Assembly (NCBI GenBank): GCA_021785115.1
Contig: JAJYGO010000232.1
Location: 1 to 8,451, forward strand
DNA: 8,451 nucleotides
Source: Chloroflexota bacterium
Lineage (GTDB): Bacteria > Chloroflexota > Limnocylindria > Limnocylindrales > CSP1-4
Reading direction: 5' to 3'
Made by a program: the position numbers and the translations under genes. Each line of letters begins with the position of its first letter. Positions within the stretch are counted from its first letter, which is position 1. Of this stretch, positions 1 through 6,212 are shown piece after piece. A model generated the notes under the pieces. The model was not told the DNA's origin, did not search any database, and saw only the letters and a program-made list of their open reading frames with translations.

Positions 1-260
1 TCCGGCCAGCCCACGCCCGGCCCGTAGTCCGTGGCGACCCCGTTTCGGTGGTCGGTGATCGTTCCCTGCAGGATGTAGACCGTGCCCGGTCTGCCTCGAT
101 GGTCGTGGATCGGGCCGAGGACGCCTCCGGGCTCGATGGTCACCATGCGCATGCGAAGCAGGCGCCCCGCCATGCCCTCGATCTCTCCGGCAAGGTCGAC
201 CGTTGCCAGGAGCTTCACCGCGACACCGCTCGTGTCGGGTGCCACCAGCTCGTTGCTCAT
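1..260 (-). CDS. Cupin-domain protein, N-terminal part (cut by window edge)
   Basis: The frame starts at an ATG (260-258) preceded by a purine-rich GAGGGG with 6-nt spacing, and it runs off the left edge, leaving 86 visible residues. Residues 33-66 read as the first cupin motif: an RMRMVTIEPGG strand, then H52-D-H54, then RGRPG and TVYILQG ending at G66. The two His residues are the usual metal ligands of the beta-barrel. The Glu expected four residues after H54 is replaced by Gly (G59), in an HxHxxRPG arrangement. From memory, other small cupins have a similar 'HxH..RP' pattern, so this may be a normal subgroup rather than a defect. The second cupin motif lies outside the window. Such small stand-alone cupins have diverse, mostly unknown roles (sugar or small-molecule binding, dioxygenase-like activity), and no substrate can be assigned. 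It is divergent from the NifX-like gene. Confidence 0.8.
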   Translation of the reverse strand, partial: MSNELVAPDTSGVAVKLLATVDLAGEIEGMAGRLLRMRMVTIEPGGVLGPIHDHRGRPGTVYILQGTITDHRNGVATDYGPGVGWP

Positions 261-438
261 CGTGCCCCCCTCGCTCTGCGCGGGCGCGTCGTCCGAGCAC
301 GCCCCGCGCGGTTTCCGTCGCGCAGCCACGAGCTCACGCCCGGTCGTTCATGGACGCGAGTGTACGCAGAGTCGGTGATCACCCGCTGCTGCGACCCGGT
401 GTGCCGGCGTGCACAATGGCCGGACAAGGAGGAACCGG
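261..438. promoter_or_regulatory. Divergent intergenic promoter region (cupin / NifX-like)
   Basis: This 178-bp gap separates two divergently oriented start codons, so it must carry both promoters if each gene has its own. No clear -35/-10 pair can be picked out by eye. Two symmetric elements stand out. One is the 10-bp palindrome GGTGATCACC at 374-383. The other is an interrupted inverted repeat TGTGC-N6-GCACA at 400-415, ten bases before the Shine-Dalgarno of the plus-strand gene. The second has the geometry of CRP/FNR-superfamily operators (TGTGA-N6-TCACA), with one change per arm. Whether either is bound by a regulator is inference. Confidence 0.35.
426..432 (+). promoter_or_regulatory. 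Shine-Dalgarno that fixes the NifX-like start
   Basis: A perfect AAGGAGG lies 6 nt before the ATG at 439. It selects this ATG over an in-frame GTG at 409, which would add ten residues (MHNGRTRRNR) that do not look like the family N-terminus. Confidence 0.85.
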
Positions 439-771
439 ATGCTCGTGTGTGTACCCGTCACGCCGGACGGACAGATCGACCCGCGCTGGGGCCGCGCGTC
501 GCGCGTGGCCGTCGTCGAGACGAAGGGCGGCGGCGTGGCGCAGTGGCAGGAGTTCGACGTCCGCTGGGACGAGCTGCACGACGAGGGGACGGAGGGCGGG
601 CACCACGCCCGCGTCGCCCGGTTCCTGCGCGAGCAGGGCGTGGGTGCCGTCCTCGCGCAGCACATGGGCCCCGACATGCAGCACATGCTCGGCCGGATGG
701 GGATCGCGGTGCATCTCGGCGTGGCGGGAGACGCCCGGACGGCGGTGGGCAGTCTGGCCGGGAGCCTGTAG
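439..771 (+). CDS. NifB/NifX-family FeMo-cofactor-binding-like protein
   Basis: The product is 110 aa, the usual size of a single-domain dinitrogenase iron-molybdenum cofactor biosynthesis fold (RNase H-like; NifX/NifB C-terminal/NafY family). Typical family traits: an MLVCVPVTPDGQID start, an RWGRA loop at 16-20, a VAVVE strand, then a His-rich HDEGTEGGHHARVARFL stretch (residues 47-63, with H47, H55 and H56), QHMGPDM at 74-80, and a C-terminal GDAR helix. In nitrogen fixers these proteins carry Fe-S or FeMo-co precursors. Stand-alone homologues are common in organisms without nitrogenase, and their function there is unclear. No other nif gene is in the window, so a role in nitrogen fixation should not be assumed; metal-cluster binding or sensing is a reasonable guess. 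The start is set by the strong Shine-Dalgarno at 426-432. The gene converges on gltA, and its TAG stop lies within a 14-bp tandem repeat. Confidence 0.9.
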   Translation: MLVCVPVTPDGQIDPRWGRASRVAVVETKGGGVAQWQEFDVRWDELHDEGTEGGHHARVARFLREQGVGAVLAQHMGPDMQHMLGRMGIAVHLGVAGDARTAVGSLAGSL

Positions 772-808
772 CGCGCCAGTTGTAGCGCGCCGGCTGTGGC
801 GCGCCGGC
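767..808. repeat. Three tandem 14-bp repeats over the NifX-like stop codon
   Basis: The three contiguous 14-bp units are TGTAGCGCGCCAGT (767-780), TGTAGCGCGCCGGC (781-794) and TGTGGCGCGCCGGC (795-808). Neighbouring units differ at only one or two positions. The TAG stop of the NifX-like gene (769-771) lies in unit 1; TAG is repeated in unit 2 and is TGG in unit 3. This looks like a local slippage or duplication product at the 3' end of the gene. No function is implied. Confidence 0.8.
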
Positions 809-833
809 GGGCGGAACGCTCCCGGAGATGAAG

Positions 834-863
834 ACGCGGGCCGGAGGTGAGTCCGGCCCGCGT
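834..863. terminator. Bidirectional hairpin between NifX-like gene and gltA
   Basis: A perfect 12-bp GC-rich stem, ACGCGGGCCGGA (834-845) with TCCGGCCCGCGT (852-863), encloses a 6-nt loop. It lies 62 nt past the NifX-like stop and 14 nt past the gltA stop, between convergent genes, so it can serve both transcripts. Neither side has a clear T-tract, as is common for terminator-like hairpins in GC-rich genomes. An additional 8-bp inverted repeat flanks it (GCGGAACG 811-818, CGTTCCGC 861-868). Confidence 0.75.
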
Positions 864-877
864 TCCGCGACGATCGT

Positions 878-2194
<1,317 letters not shown>

Positions 2195-2216
2195 GAATGA
2201 CGTGTCCTCTGCTGTC

Positions 2217-2234
2217 GGACGGCCTCGGCCGTCC
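2217..2234 (-). promoter_or_regulatory. Hairpin just upstream of the gltA ribosome-binding site
   Basis: GGACGGCC (2217-2224) and GGCCGTCC (2227-2234) form an 8-bp perfect inverted repeat with only 2 nt between the arms (in RNA, a 7-bp stem and a 4-nt loop). On the minus strand it ends 6 nt before the AGAGGA ribosome-binding site of gltA. It could be a second part of the mdh terminator, an mRNA-stabilising 5' structure for gltA, or an operator. The sequence does not decide between these. Confidence 0.4.
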
Positions 2235-2258
2235 CGGATTTCGCAGTCAGCAGCCGGC

Positions 2259-2290
2259 CGGTGACGGGCCGCTGCGCCCGCCCGTCACCG
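2259..2290 (-). terminator. Hairpin after mdh (terminator or attenuator before gltA)
   Basis: CGGTGACGGGC (2259-2269) pairs perfectly with GCCCGTCACCG (2280-2290), an 11-bp stem with a 10-nt loop. It begins 17 nt after the mdh stop codon on the minus strand. No T-run follows, so termination may be partial, or the structure may protect the mdh 3' end while gltA is read through. Confidence 0.55.
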
Positions 2291-2307
2291 CGTCCTCGCC
2301 GGTTCGG

Positions 2308-3240
2308 TCAGGAGAGCGAGTCCAGGACGTGGACGAGCTCGCGAACGGCCCCCGCCGACGCGTTGAGCGCGGCCTTCTCGTCGTCCGCGAGGGAGATCTC
2401 CACGACCTGCTCGACCCCGTGCCGCCCGAGCCTGACCGGGACGCCCACGAAGAGGCCCTCGATGCCGTACTGGCCCTCCAGGTACGCCGCGCACGGCAGG
2501 ATCTCCTGGCGATCCTGGAGGATCGCCTCGACCATGCGGTAGACGGCGGCCGCCGGCGCGTAGTAGGCGCTGCCGGACTTCAGGAGGCTCACGATCTCGC
2601 CGCCGCCGTTGCGCGTCCGGGTCACCAGGCGGTCGATCTGCTCGGTCGCCATCAGCTCCGTGATCGGCACGCCGCCCGCGGTGGCACGGCGCGGCAGCGG
2701 CACCATGGTGTCACCATGGCCGCCCAGCACCAGCGCGGACGTCGCCGTCACGGAGACACCCAGCTCCATCGCGATGAAGGTGCGGAACCGCGCCGTGTCC
2801 AGCACGCCCGCCATGCCGACGACCCGGTTGACCGGGAACCCGCTGGCACGCAGGGCCACGTGGCACATGGCGTCGAGGGGATTGGTCACGACGACGATGA
2901 CGGCGTCCGGTGACCGGGCGGCCGACTGCTCCACGACGGTGCGGACGATGCCGGCGTTGCGGGCCAGCAGGTCGTCGCGGCTCATCCCGGGCTGTCGCGC
3001 CAGGCCGGAGGTCACCACGATGACGTCGGAACCGGCGGTGTCGGCATAGTCGTTGGTGCCGACGATGTGGGCGCCGTGACCCACGACCGGCGCGGCCTCT
3101 GCCAGGTCCAGCGCCTTGCCCTGGGGCAGGCCTTCGACGATGTCGACGAGGACGACGTCGGCCAGCCCACCCTCGACGATCCGCTGGGCCGTGGAGGCAC
3201 CGACGTTGCCTGCCCCGATGACGGTCACCTTGTTTCGCAT
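2308..3240 (-). CDS. mdh: Malate dehydrogenase (LDH-like type)
   Basis: This NAD-dependent enzyme oxidises malate to oxaloacetate, the substrate of the citrate synthase encoded just downstream. The 310-aa product is the normal length for LDH-like MDH. A Rossmann motif GAGNVG at residues 9-14 is followed by an Asp (D33, LVDIVEG) typical for NAD over NADP. Substrate-binding arginines are seen at R82 and R88 (LARQPGMSR) and R151. The R82 position is Gln in lactate dehydrogenases, so Arg supports malate specificity. VTNPLD (118-123, N120), the D148 of the Asp-His pair, and the catalytic His in [10 protein letters not shown] (H175) are present. The sequence resembles, from memory, the Chloroflexus MDH, including [14 protein letters not shown] and [12 protein letters not shown]. 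The ATG is preceded by GGAGG with 7-nt spacing. The gene is probably the first in an mdh-gltA transcription unit, with its promoter in the large region upstream. Confidence 0.97.
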   Translation of the reverse strand: MRNKVTVIGAGNVGASTAQRIVEGGLADVVLVDIVEGLPQGKALDLAEAAPVVGHGAHIVGTNDYADTAGSDVIVVTSGLARQPGMSRDDLLARNAGIVRTVVEQSAARSPDAVIVVVTNPLDAMCHVALRASGFPVNRVVGMAGVLDTARFRTFIAMELGVSVTATSALVLGGHGDTMVPLPRRATAGGVPITELMATEQIDRLVTRTRNGGGEIVSLLKSGSAYYAPAAAVYRMVEAILQDRQEILPCAAYLEGQYGIEGLFVGVPVRLGRHGVEQVVEISLADDEKAALNASAGAVRELVHVLDSLS

Positions 3241-3304
3241 GCACGATCCTCCACTGCTGACCCGGTCGGAAACCGTGCCGGCCGGGCCGCTCCGCTGAAT
3301 GACT

Positions 3305-3328
3305 CAGTGGGCGAGACGGAGCGCACTG
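3305..3328. promoter_or_regulatory. Imperfect inverted repeat upstream of mdh
   Basis: CAGTGGGC (3305-3312) and GCGCACTG (3321-3328) are inverted copies with 7 of 8 positions pairing and an 8-nt spacer, 64-88 bp upstream of the mdh start codon. Next to it, the short CTGA-N5-TCAG (3295-3307) overlaps the left arm. The position suits an operator or a leader hairpin for mdh. No regulator family is recognisable. Confidence 0.25.
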
Positions 3329-3625
3329 GTCGCACCGGCCGGACGCGCTTCGCAGGCGATGAGCGTCACGGGCGGGGCGGGCCGGCGCCGGATCCGACGG
3401 CCGTGCTCCCGGGCGCGGGCCGCGTGACGGATCCCCCGACACCGGTCGCGACACGCTCGCCGCGCACCCTTGGGTCGGGATCCCTGCCTTCTGTCACGTC
3501 GCCGGCGCCCTCGTCATACCCGGACCGTACATCCGGACGGCCGGGTCTGCTGGCGACGCCCACCGCGCGGCTGCGCGGACCGCGAACGCCATGACCACCC
3601 CCGTCCGAAGGGACCACGATGGGCG

Positions 3626-3710
3626 CAATGGCAGAGGAGTCGACAGAGCCATTGGCACCCTGCGGTCAGTCCGCAGTGCCCGAAGCGACCGCTCCTCAGG
3701 GCAGGGTGCC
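3626..3710. other. Cluster of inverted repeats; candidate structured RNA or leader
   Basis: Two adjacent stem-loops can be drawn. The first is CAATGGC (3626-3632) with GCCATTG (3648-3654), 7 bp and a 15-nt loop. The second is a perfect 10-bp stem, GGCACCCTGC (3654-3663) with GCAGGGTGCC (3701-3710), enclosing 37 nt. Inside the latter are competing alternatives: CTGCGG/CCGCAG (3660-3665 with 3671-3676) and GCGGTC/GACCGC (3662-3667 with 3687-3692). Mutually exclusive pairings resemble a switching leader, but they also arise by chance in GC-rich DNA. I recognise no known riboswitch or ncRNA class on either strand. Confidence 0.35.
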
Positions 3711-3765
3711 GCGTGACACGTCCGCATCTCCCTCCGCCGGGCGGGAGCGACGTCGGCCGCGGCGG

Positions 3766-3771
3766 TAGGCT
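3766..3771 (+). promoter_or_regulatory. Possible -10 element for the LLM gene
   Basis: TAGGCT, 36 bp before the ATG, fits the loose TANNNT -10 seen in GC-rich bacteria. No recognisable TTGAC-like -35 lies 16-19 bp upstream, so this is a weak call. Confidence 0.22.
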
Positions 3772-3807
3772 TGCCGCGAGCGAACCGGGGAGCGGAGGGA
3801 GGAGAGG

Positions 3808-4701
3808 ATGCGCGTCGGCGTCATCGTTCCGCAGGGGTGGACCGGCGAGTACGACGGGTGGGCCGTCGACCGGGCGTGGGAACGGACGGTCGCCGTCGCC
3901 AGGCAGGCCGAGCGGCTCGGCTTCGAATCCGTCTGGCTGTTCGACCACTTCCACACCGTGCCCCGGGCGACGGACGAGATCACCTTCGAGTCGTTCACCG
4001 CGCTCTCGGCGCTGGCGGCGCTCACCGGCCGCGTCCGCCTGGGGCACATCGTGATCTGCGCGGGGTTCCGGAACCCCGCCCTGGTGGCCAAGATGATCAG
4101 CACCATGGACGTGATCAGCGGCGGCCGCATGGAGCTCGGGATCGGCGCCGGCTGGAAGCGGGACGAGTGGCTCGCCTACGGCTACGGCTTCCCGGACACG
4201 CCCGATCGCCTGGCGGGACTGGCGGACGCGCTCGAGGTGATCGGCCGGATGCTCGCGCCGGGCCGCTCCGTCCATGCCACCTACGACGGGCGGTATGCGC
4301 GGGTGGAGGAGGCGATCAACGTCCCGAAGCCGCTCCAGCAGCCCCGGGTCCCCATCATGGTGGGCGGGAACGGCCCGAACGTCACCTGGCGGCTGGCGGC
4401 TCGGTTCGCCGACGAGCTGAACGTGGACGGCCTGACGCCCGCCGAGCTGCGGGACGCGCTGCCCGTCGTCCGGGCCCGGTGCGGGGAGATCGGGCGCGAC
4501 CCCGCCACGCTCGCGGTGTCGGCGCATGTCTGGTGGGAGCACCTGGCCTCCGCCGGCTCGGCGCGGCAGGATCTGCTGGCCGCGTACCGGGAGCTCGGTG
4601 TCAGCCGGGTGATCGTGCTGGTCCGGGACGCCGCCGGGACCGACGAGGCGCTCGAGGCGTTTGCGGCCGACTGCCGGGCCGCCGGCGCCGAGATGGCCTG
4701 A
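3808..4701 (+). CDS. LLM-class (F420/FMN-dependent) oxidoreductase
   Basis: The 297-aa product has the full length and order of motifs of a bacterial luciferase-like TIM-barrel oxidoreductase. It has an N-terminal strand RVGVIVPQG, A-x-x-AERLGFESVWLFDHF (34-48), TGRVRLGH (73-80), RNPALVAKMISTMDVISGGRMELGIGAGW (88-116, the most conserved family block), an EAINVPKPLQQPRVPIMVGGNG segment (168-189), and a C-terminal helix. Family members use F420 or FMN and act on varied substrates. The sequence is of the type usually annotated as 'LLM class F420-dependent oxidoreductase', but cofactor and substrate cannot be read from it. The ATG is preceded by a long purine run with GGAGG (3794-3798, 9-nt spacing) and GAGG (5-nt spacing). 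The gene is monocistronic here: divergent from mdh and convergent with the downstream membrane-protein gene. Confidence 0.92.
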   Translation: MRVGVIVPQGWTGEYDGWAVDRAWERTVAVARQAERLGFESVWLFDHFHTVPRATDEITFESFTALSALAALTGRVRLGHIVICAGFRNPALVAKMISTMDVISGGRMELGIGAGWKRDEWLAYGYGFPDTPDRLAGLADALEVIGRMLAPGRSVHATYDGRYARVEEAINVPKPLQQPRVPIMVGGNGPNVTWRLAARFADELNVDGLTPAELRDALPVVRARCGEIGRDPATLAVSAHVWWEHLASAGSARQDLLAAYRELGVSRVIVLVRDAAGTDEALEAFAADCRAAGAEMA

Positions 4702-4723
4702 GCCGTCGGATCTCGCCCGGATC

Positions 4724-4759
4724 GGTCCGGGGTGGACGGGGCGCGAGACTGGCCGGACC
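4724..4759. terminator. Weak hairpin between convergent genes
   Basis: GGTCCGG (4724-4730) and CCGGACC (4753-4759) form a perfect 7-bp stem with a 22-nt loop in the 60-bp gap between the two convergent stop codons. The position suits a shared terminator, but the long loop and lack of a T-run make it a modest candidate. Confidence 0.35.
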
Positions 4760-4761
4760 CG

Positions 4762-6009
4762 TCAGTCAGGCCGCGCGAAGCGGCACCAGGTGTCCAGTTC
4801 CCCGAGCGGGGCGAACGGGGAGGCACCGGCATCCGGCGTGGAGGGCGGCACGATCACGCCGCCTTCCACGGTCAGATACGGGCAGGGACGCAGCGCCGGG
4901 CTCGGGACGAGCGCCTCGAACGTGGCCGAGCCCGACCGTCCGCCCGCGGCCTCCTGCCACGCCACCCGGACGGTCAGCAGGTCGCCGTCCCGCGCGCCGG
5001 CGAGGGGGAGCGTCCCGCCGAACGCCCCGACGCCCAGCGCATGGCCACCCTCGGCGCCGGCGGGGCCGGACGCGCCCGTGGACGAGGCGGCCGGGGTGCC
5101 GTTTGCCATGCGCCCGGCAGCCAGCACCGTGCCGTCGCTCGCGGTGACGCGGACCCGCACCTCGCGCGCGACCAGCGGCGCGACACCCGCCAGCGTGAGG
5201 GCCCACCCGCCACGCCCGGCGGTCACCGCCGAGCGCCACAGCTCCACCGACCCGGTGGGCCGCAGGACGACCGACCGTCGGACGGTCACCGGCGCGGCCG
5301 TCTCCCCGGCGGTCGACACCACCAGCTGGACGGGGAGCGCGACTGCCGGGGCGAAGACGGCGATCCGCGTCTCGTCGACCCCGGGTTCGTCGGCCTGCAG
5401 GTCTGCCGCCCCGAGCTCCGTGTCCGGCCCCGGCCCGCCCGACGGGAGGACGACGGCCAGGTGCACGGTCCCCAGCGGGGCGCCCGTGCGGACGCGCACC
5501 GGCACGACGGCGCCGTCGACGATGGCTCCCTCCACCGGGCCGGCGACGGCGAGCAGGCCCGGGTCGGCCTGCGGGACGGACCCGGCGCCCGGGGACGCGC
5601 CCGAGGCCGGTTCGGTGCTGCGGGTCGGGCCGGTCGCGGGACCAGGGCTGGCGAGCGCGGCCAACTGCCGTGGCGCGTGGCTCGGCGCAGCCGGCGCCGA
5701 GCGGTCGAACCAGGCACCGGCCAGGCCCGTCGCCACCAGGCAGAGCCCGAGCGCGATCGCCGCCACCACCCGGCGATCGAAGCTGGTGACAGGCGGCTGC
5801 GGTCGGGGGGACGGATCGAGCTCCTCGATGATCCAGAGCGGTCCGGCGTCCGGGTCCAGTCCGCCCGAGTCCGCGCCTCCGCCGCCCGCGCGGTACGTCT
5901 GCCGGTCCGCGTGGTACGTCTGCCGGTCCGCGACCGGCGGGTCCACGCAGCGAACCCCGACGCGCATCTCCAGATCCCCCGCACCCGGCCGCGACGCGCG
6001 CACGCGCAC
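4762..6009 (-). CDS. Membrane-anchored protein with extracytoplasmic beta-rich region, function unknown
   Basis: I do not recognise this 415-aa protein as a named family. A 79-residue, Asp/Pro-rich N-terminal segment contains a duplicated heptad (DRQTYHA-DRQTYRA, residues 29-42). It is followed by DRR and a single hydrophobic segment (about 81-101, VVAAIALGLCLVATGLAGAWF without its last residue), then a Pro/Ala/Ser/Gly linker (103-150) typical of an exported stalk. Residues 151-370 look like two beta-sandwich modules: the first begins LLAVAGPVEGAIVDGAVVPVRV, reminiscent of Gmad2/Ig-like domains, and the second spans about 253-370. The C-terminus has two Cys (C376, C409) that might pair outside the cell. 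Arg before the segment suggests N-in topology. The frame begins at GTG 6009; an ATG at 5967 (residue 15), preceded by GGGGGA at 7 nt, is an equally good start and gives 401 aa. It lies 203 bp downstream of leuS on the same strand and is convergent with the LLM gene. Confidence 0.72.
   Translation of the reverse strand: MRVRASRPGAGDLEMRVGVRCVDPPVADRQTYHADRQTYRAGGGGADSGGLDPDAGPLWIIEELDPSPRPQPPVTSFDRRVVAAIALGLCLVATGLAGAWFDRSAPAAPSHAPRQLAALASPGPATGPTRSTEPASGASPGAGSVPQADPGLLAVAGPVEGAIVDGAVVPVRVRTGAPLGTVHLAVVLPSGGPGPDTELGAADLQADEPGVDETRIAVFAPAVALPVQLVVSTAGETAAPVTVRRSVVLRPTGSVELWRSAVTAGRGGWALTLAGVAPLVAREVRVRVTASDGTVLAAGRMANGTPAASSTGASGPAGAEGGHALGVGAFGGTLPLAGARDGDLLTVRVAWQEAAGGRSGSATFEALVPSPALRPCPYLTVEGGVIVPPSTPDAGASPFAPLGELDTWCRFARPD
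5891..5932. repeat. 21-bp in-frame tandem duplication
   Basis: Two adjacent 21-bp units (5891-5911 and 5912-5932) are identical except for the first base (C/T). They are in frame and duplicate seven residues (DRQTYHA/DRQTYRA) in the N-terminal segment of the membrane-anchored protein. The near identity at DNA level points to a recent slippage duplication. Confidence 0.9.
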
Positions 6010-6129
6010 GGCCGGACCCCCGGGTCGGTCCCGCCAGTGGCTCGGCGCGGTCCCGGCGGCCGAGGCTTGGCCCGCGCGTCGTCGCCCCCCTCCGTATGCG
6101 CGCAGTGTCGCGCCGGGGCGTTCCTCCAG

Positions 6130-6143
6130 CGTTCCGCGGAACG
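6130..6143. promoter_or_regulatory. 14-bp perfect palindrome
   Basis: CGTTCCGCGGAACG is fully self-complementary with no spacer, which suits a dimeric-regulator site more than an RNA hairpin. It lies between leuS and the membrane-protein gene, 121 bp upstream of the GTG start of the latter. The half-site CGTTCCGC also occurs, inverted and spaced, around the terminator at 811-868. No regulator is identified. Confidence 0.3.
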
Positions 6144-6146
6144 GAA

Positions 6147-6168
6147 TGGTCCGCCCGGCGCGGGACCA
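6147..6168 (-). terminator. Candidate leuS terminator hairpin
   Basis: On the minus strand, 44 nt after the leuS stop, TGGTCC pairs with GGACCA (6147-6152 with 6163-6168). With one bulged base the stem extends by three further GC pairs (CGC/GCG) around a short loop. A mildly T-containing ATTCCGTTCC follows. There is no proper T-run, so efficiency is uncertain. Confidence 0.4.
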
Positions 6169-6212
6169 GGGCGGGCGCTCGTCCCTGCTGCGGCTCTCCG
6201 GCGCGGAGGGAT

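Larger units (their letters stand above)
3241..3807. other. Large intergenic region upstream of mdh and the LLM gene
   Basis: This 567-bp stretch lies between two divergent start codons, and I see no convincing gene in it; open frames here are low-complexity, Arg/Pro-rich and lack good ribosome-binding sites. It contains the GGAGG for mdh (minus strand, 3252-3248), an imperfect inverted repeat at 3305-3328, a cluster of inverted repeats at 3626-3710, and a possible -10 element for the plus-strand gene at 3766-3771. The length is large for this otherwise compact window and leaves room for long 5' leaders or a small RNA. Confidence 0.6.
6010..6212. other. Spacer between leuS and the membrane-protein gene
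   Basis: This 203-bp spacer holds a 14-bp perfect palindrome (6130-6143) and a hairpin near the leuS stop (6147-6168). On the minus strand the frame of the downstream gene stays open through the whole spacer, but it contains no ATG, GTG or TTG there. The real protein may therefore be longer only if a rare start codon is used. Confidence 0.5.

Noticed and set aside
409..438. Upstream GTG start for the NifX-like gene
   Set aside because: It lacks a Shine-Dalgarno. The ATG at 439 has a perfect one, and the protein from 439 matches the family N-terminus.
3425..3485. Near-inverted pair GGATCCCCCGAC / GTCGGGATCC
   Set aside because: It needs a 2-nt bulge and a spacer of over 35 nt and is not placed near a start or stop, so it is likely chance in GC-rich sequence.
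3703..3713. AGGGTGCCGCG resembling the T-box motif AGGGTGGNACCGCG
   Set aside because: The GNA needed for the bulge that pairs with the tRNA acceptor end is missing, no specifier loop was found, and the downstream gene is not amino-acid related.
3921..3930. tRNA T-loop-like CTTCGAATCC
   Set aside because: It lies within the conserved ERLGFESVW block of the LLM gene and has no flanking acceptor or anticodon arms.
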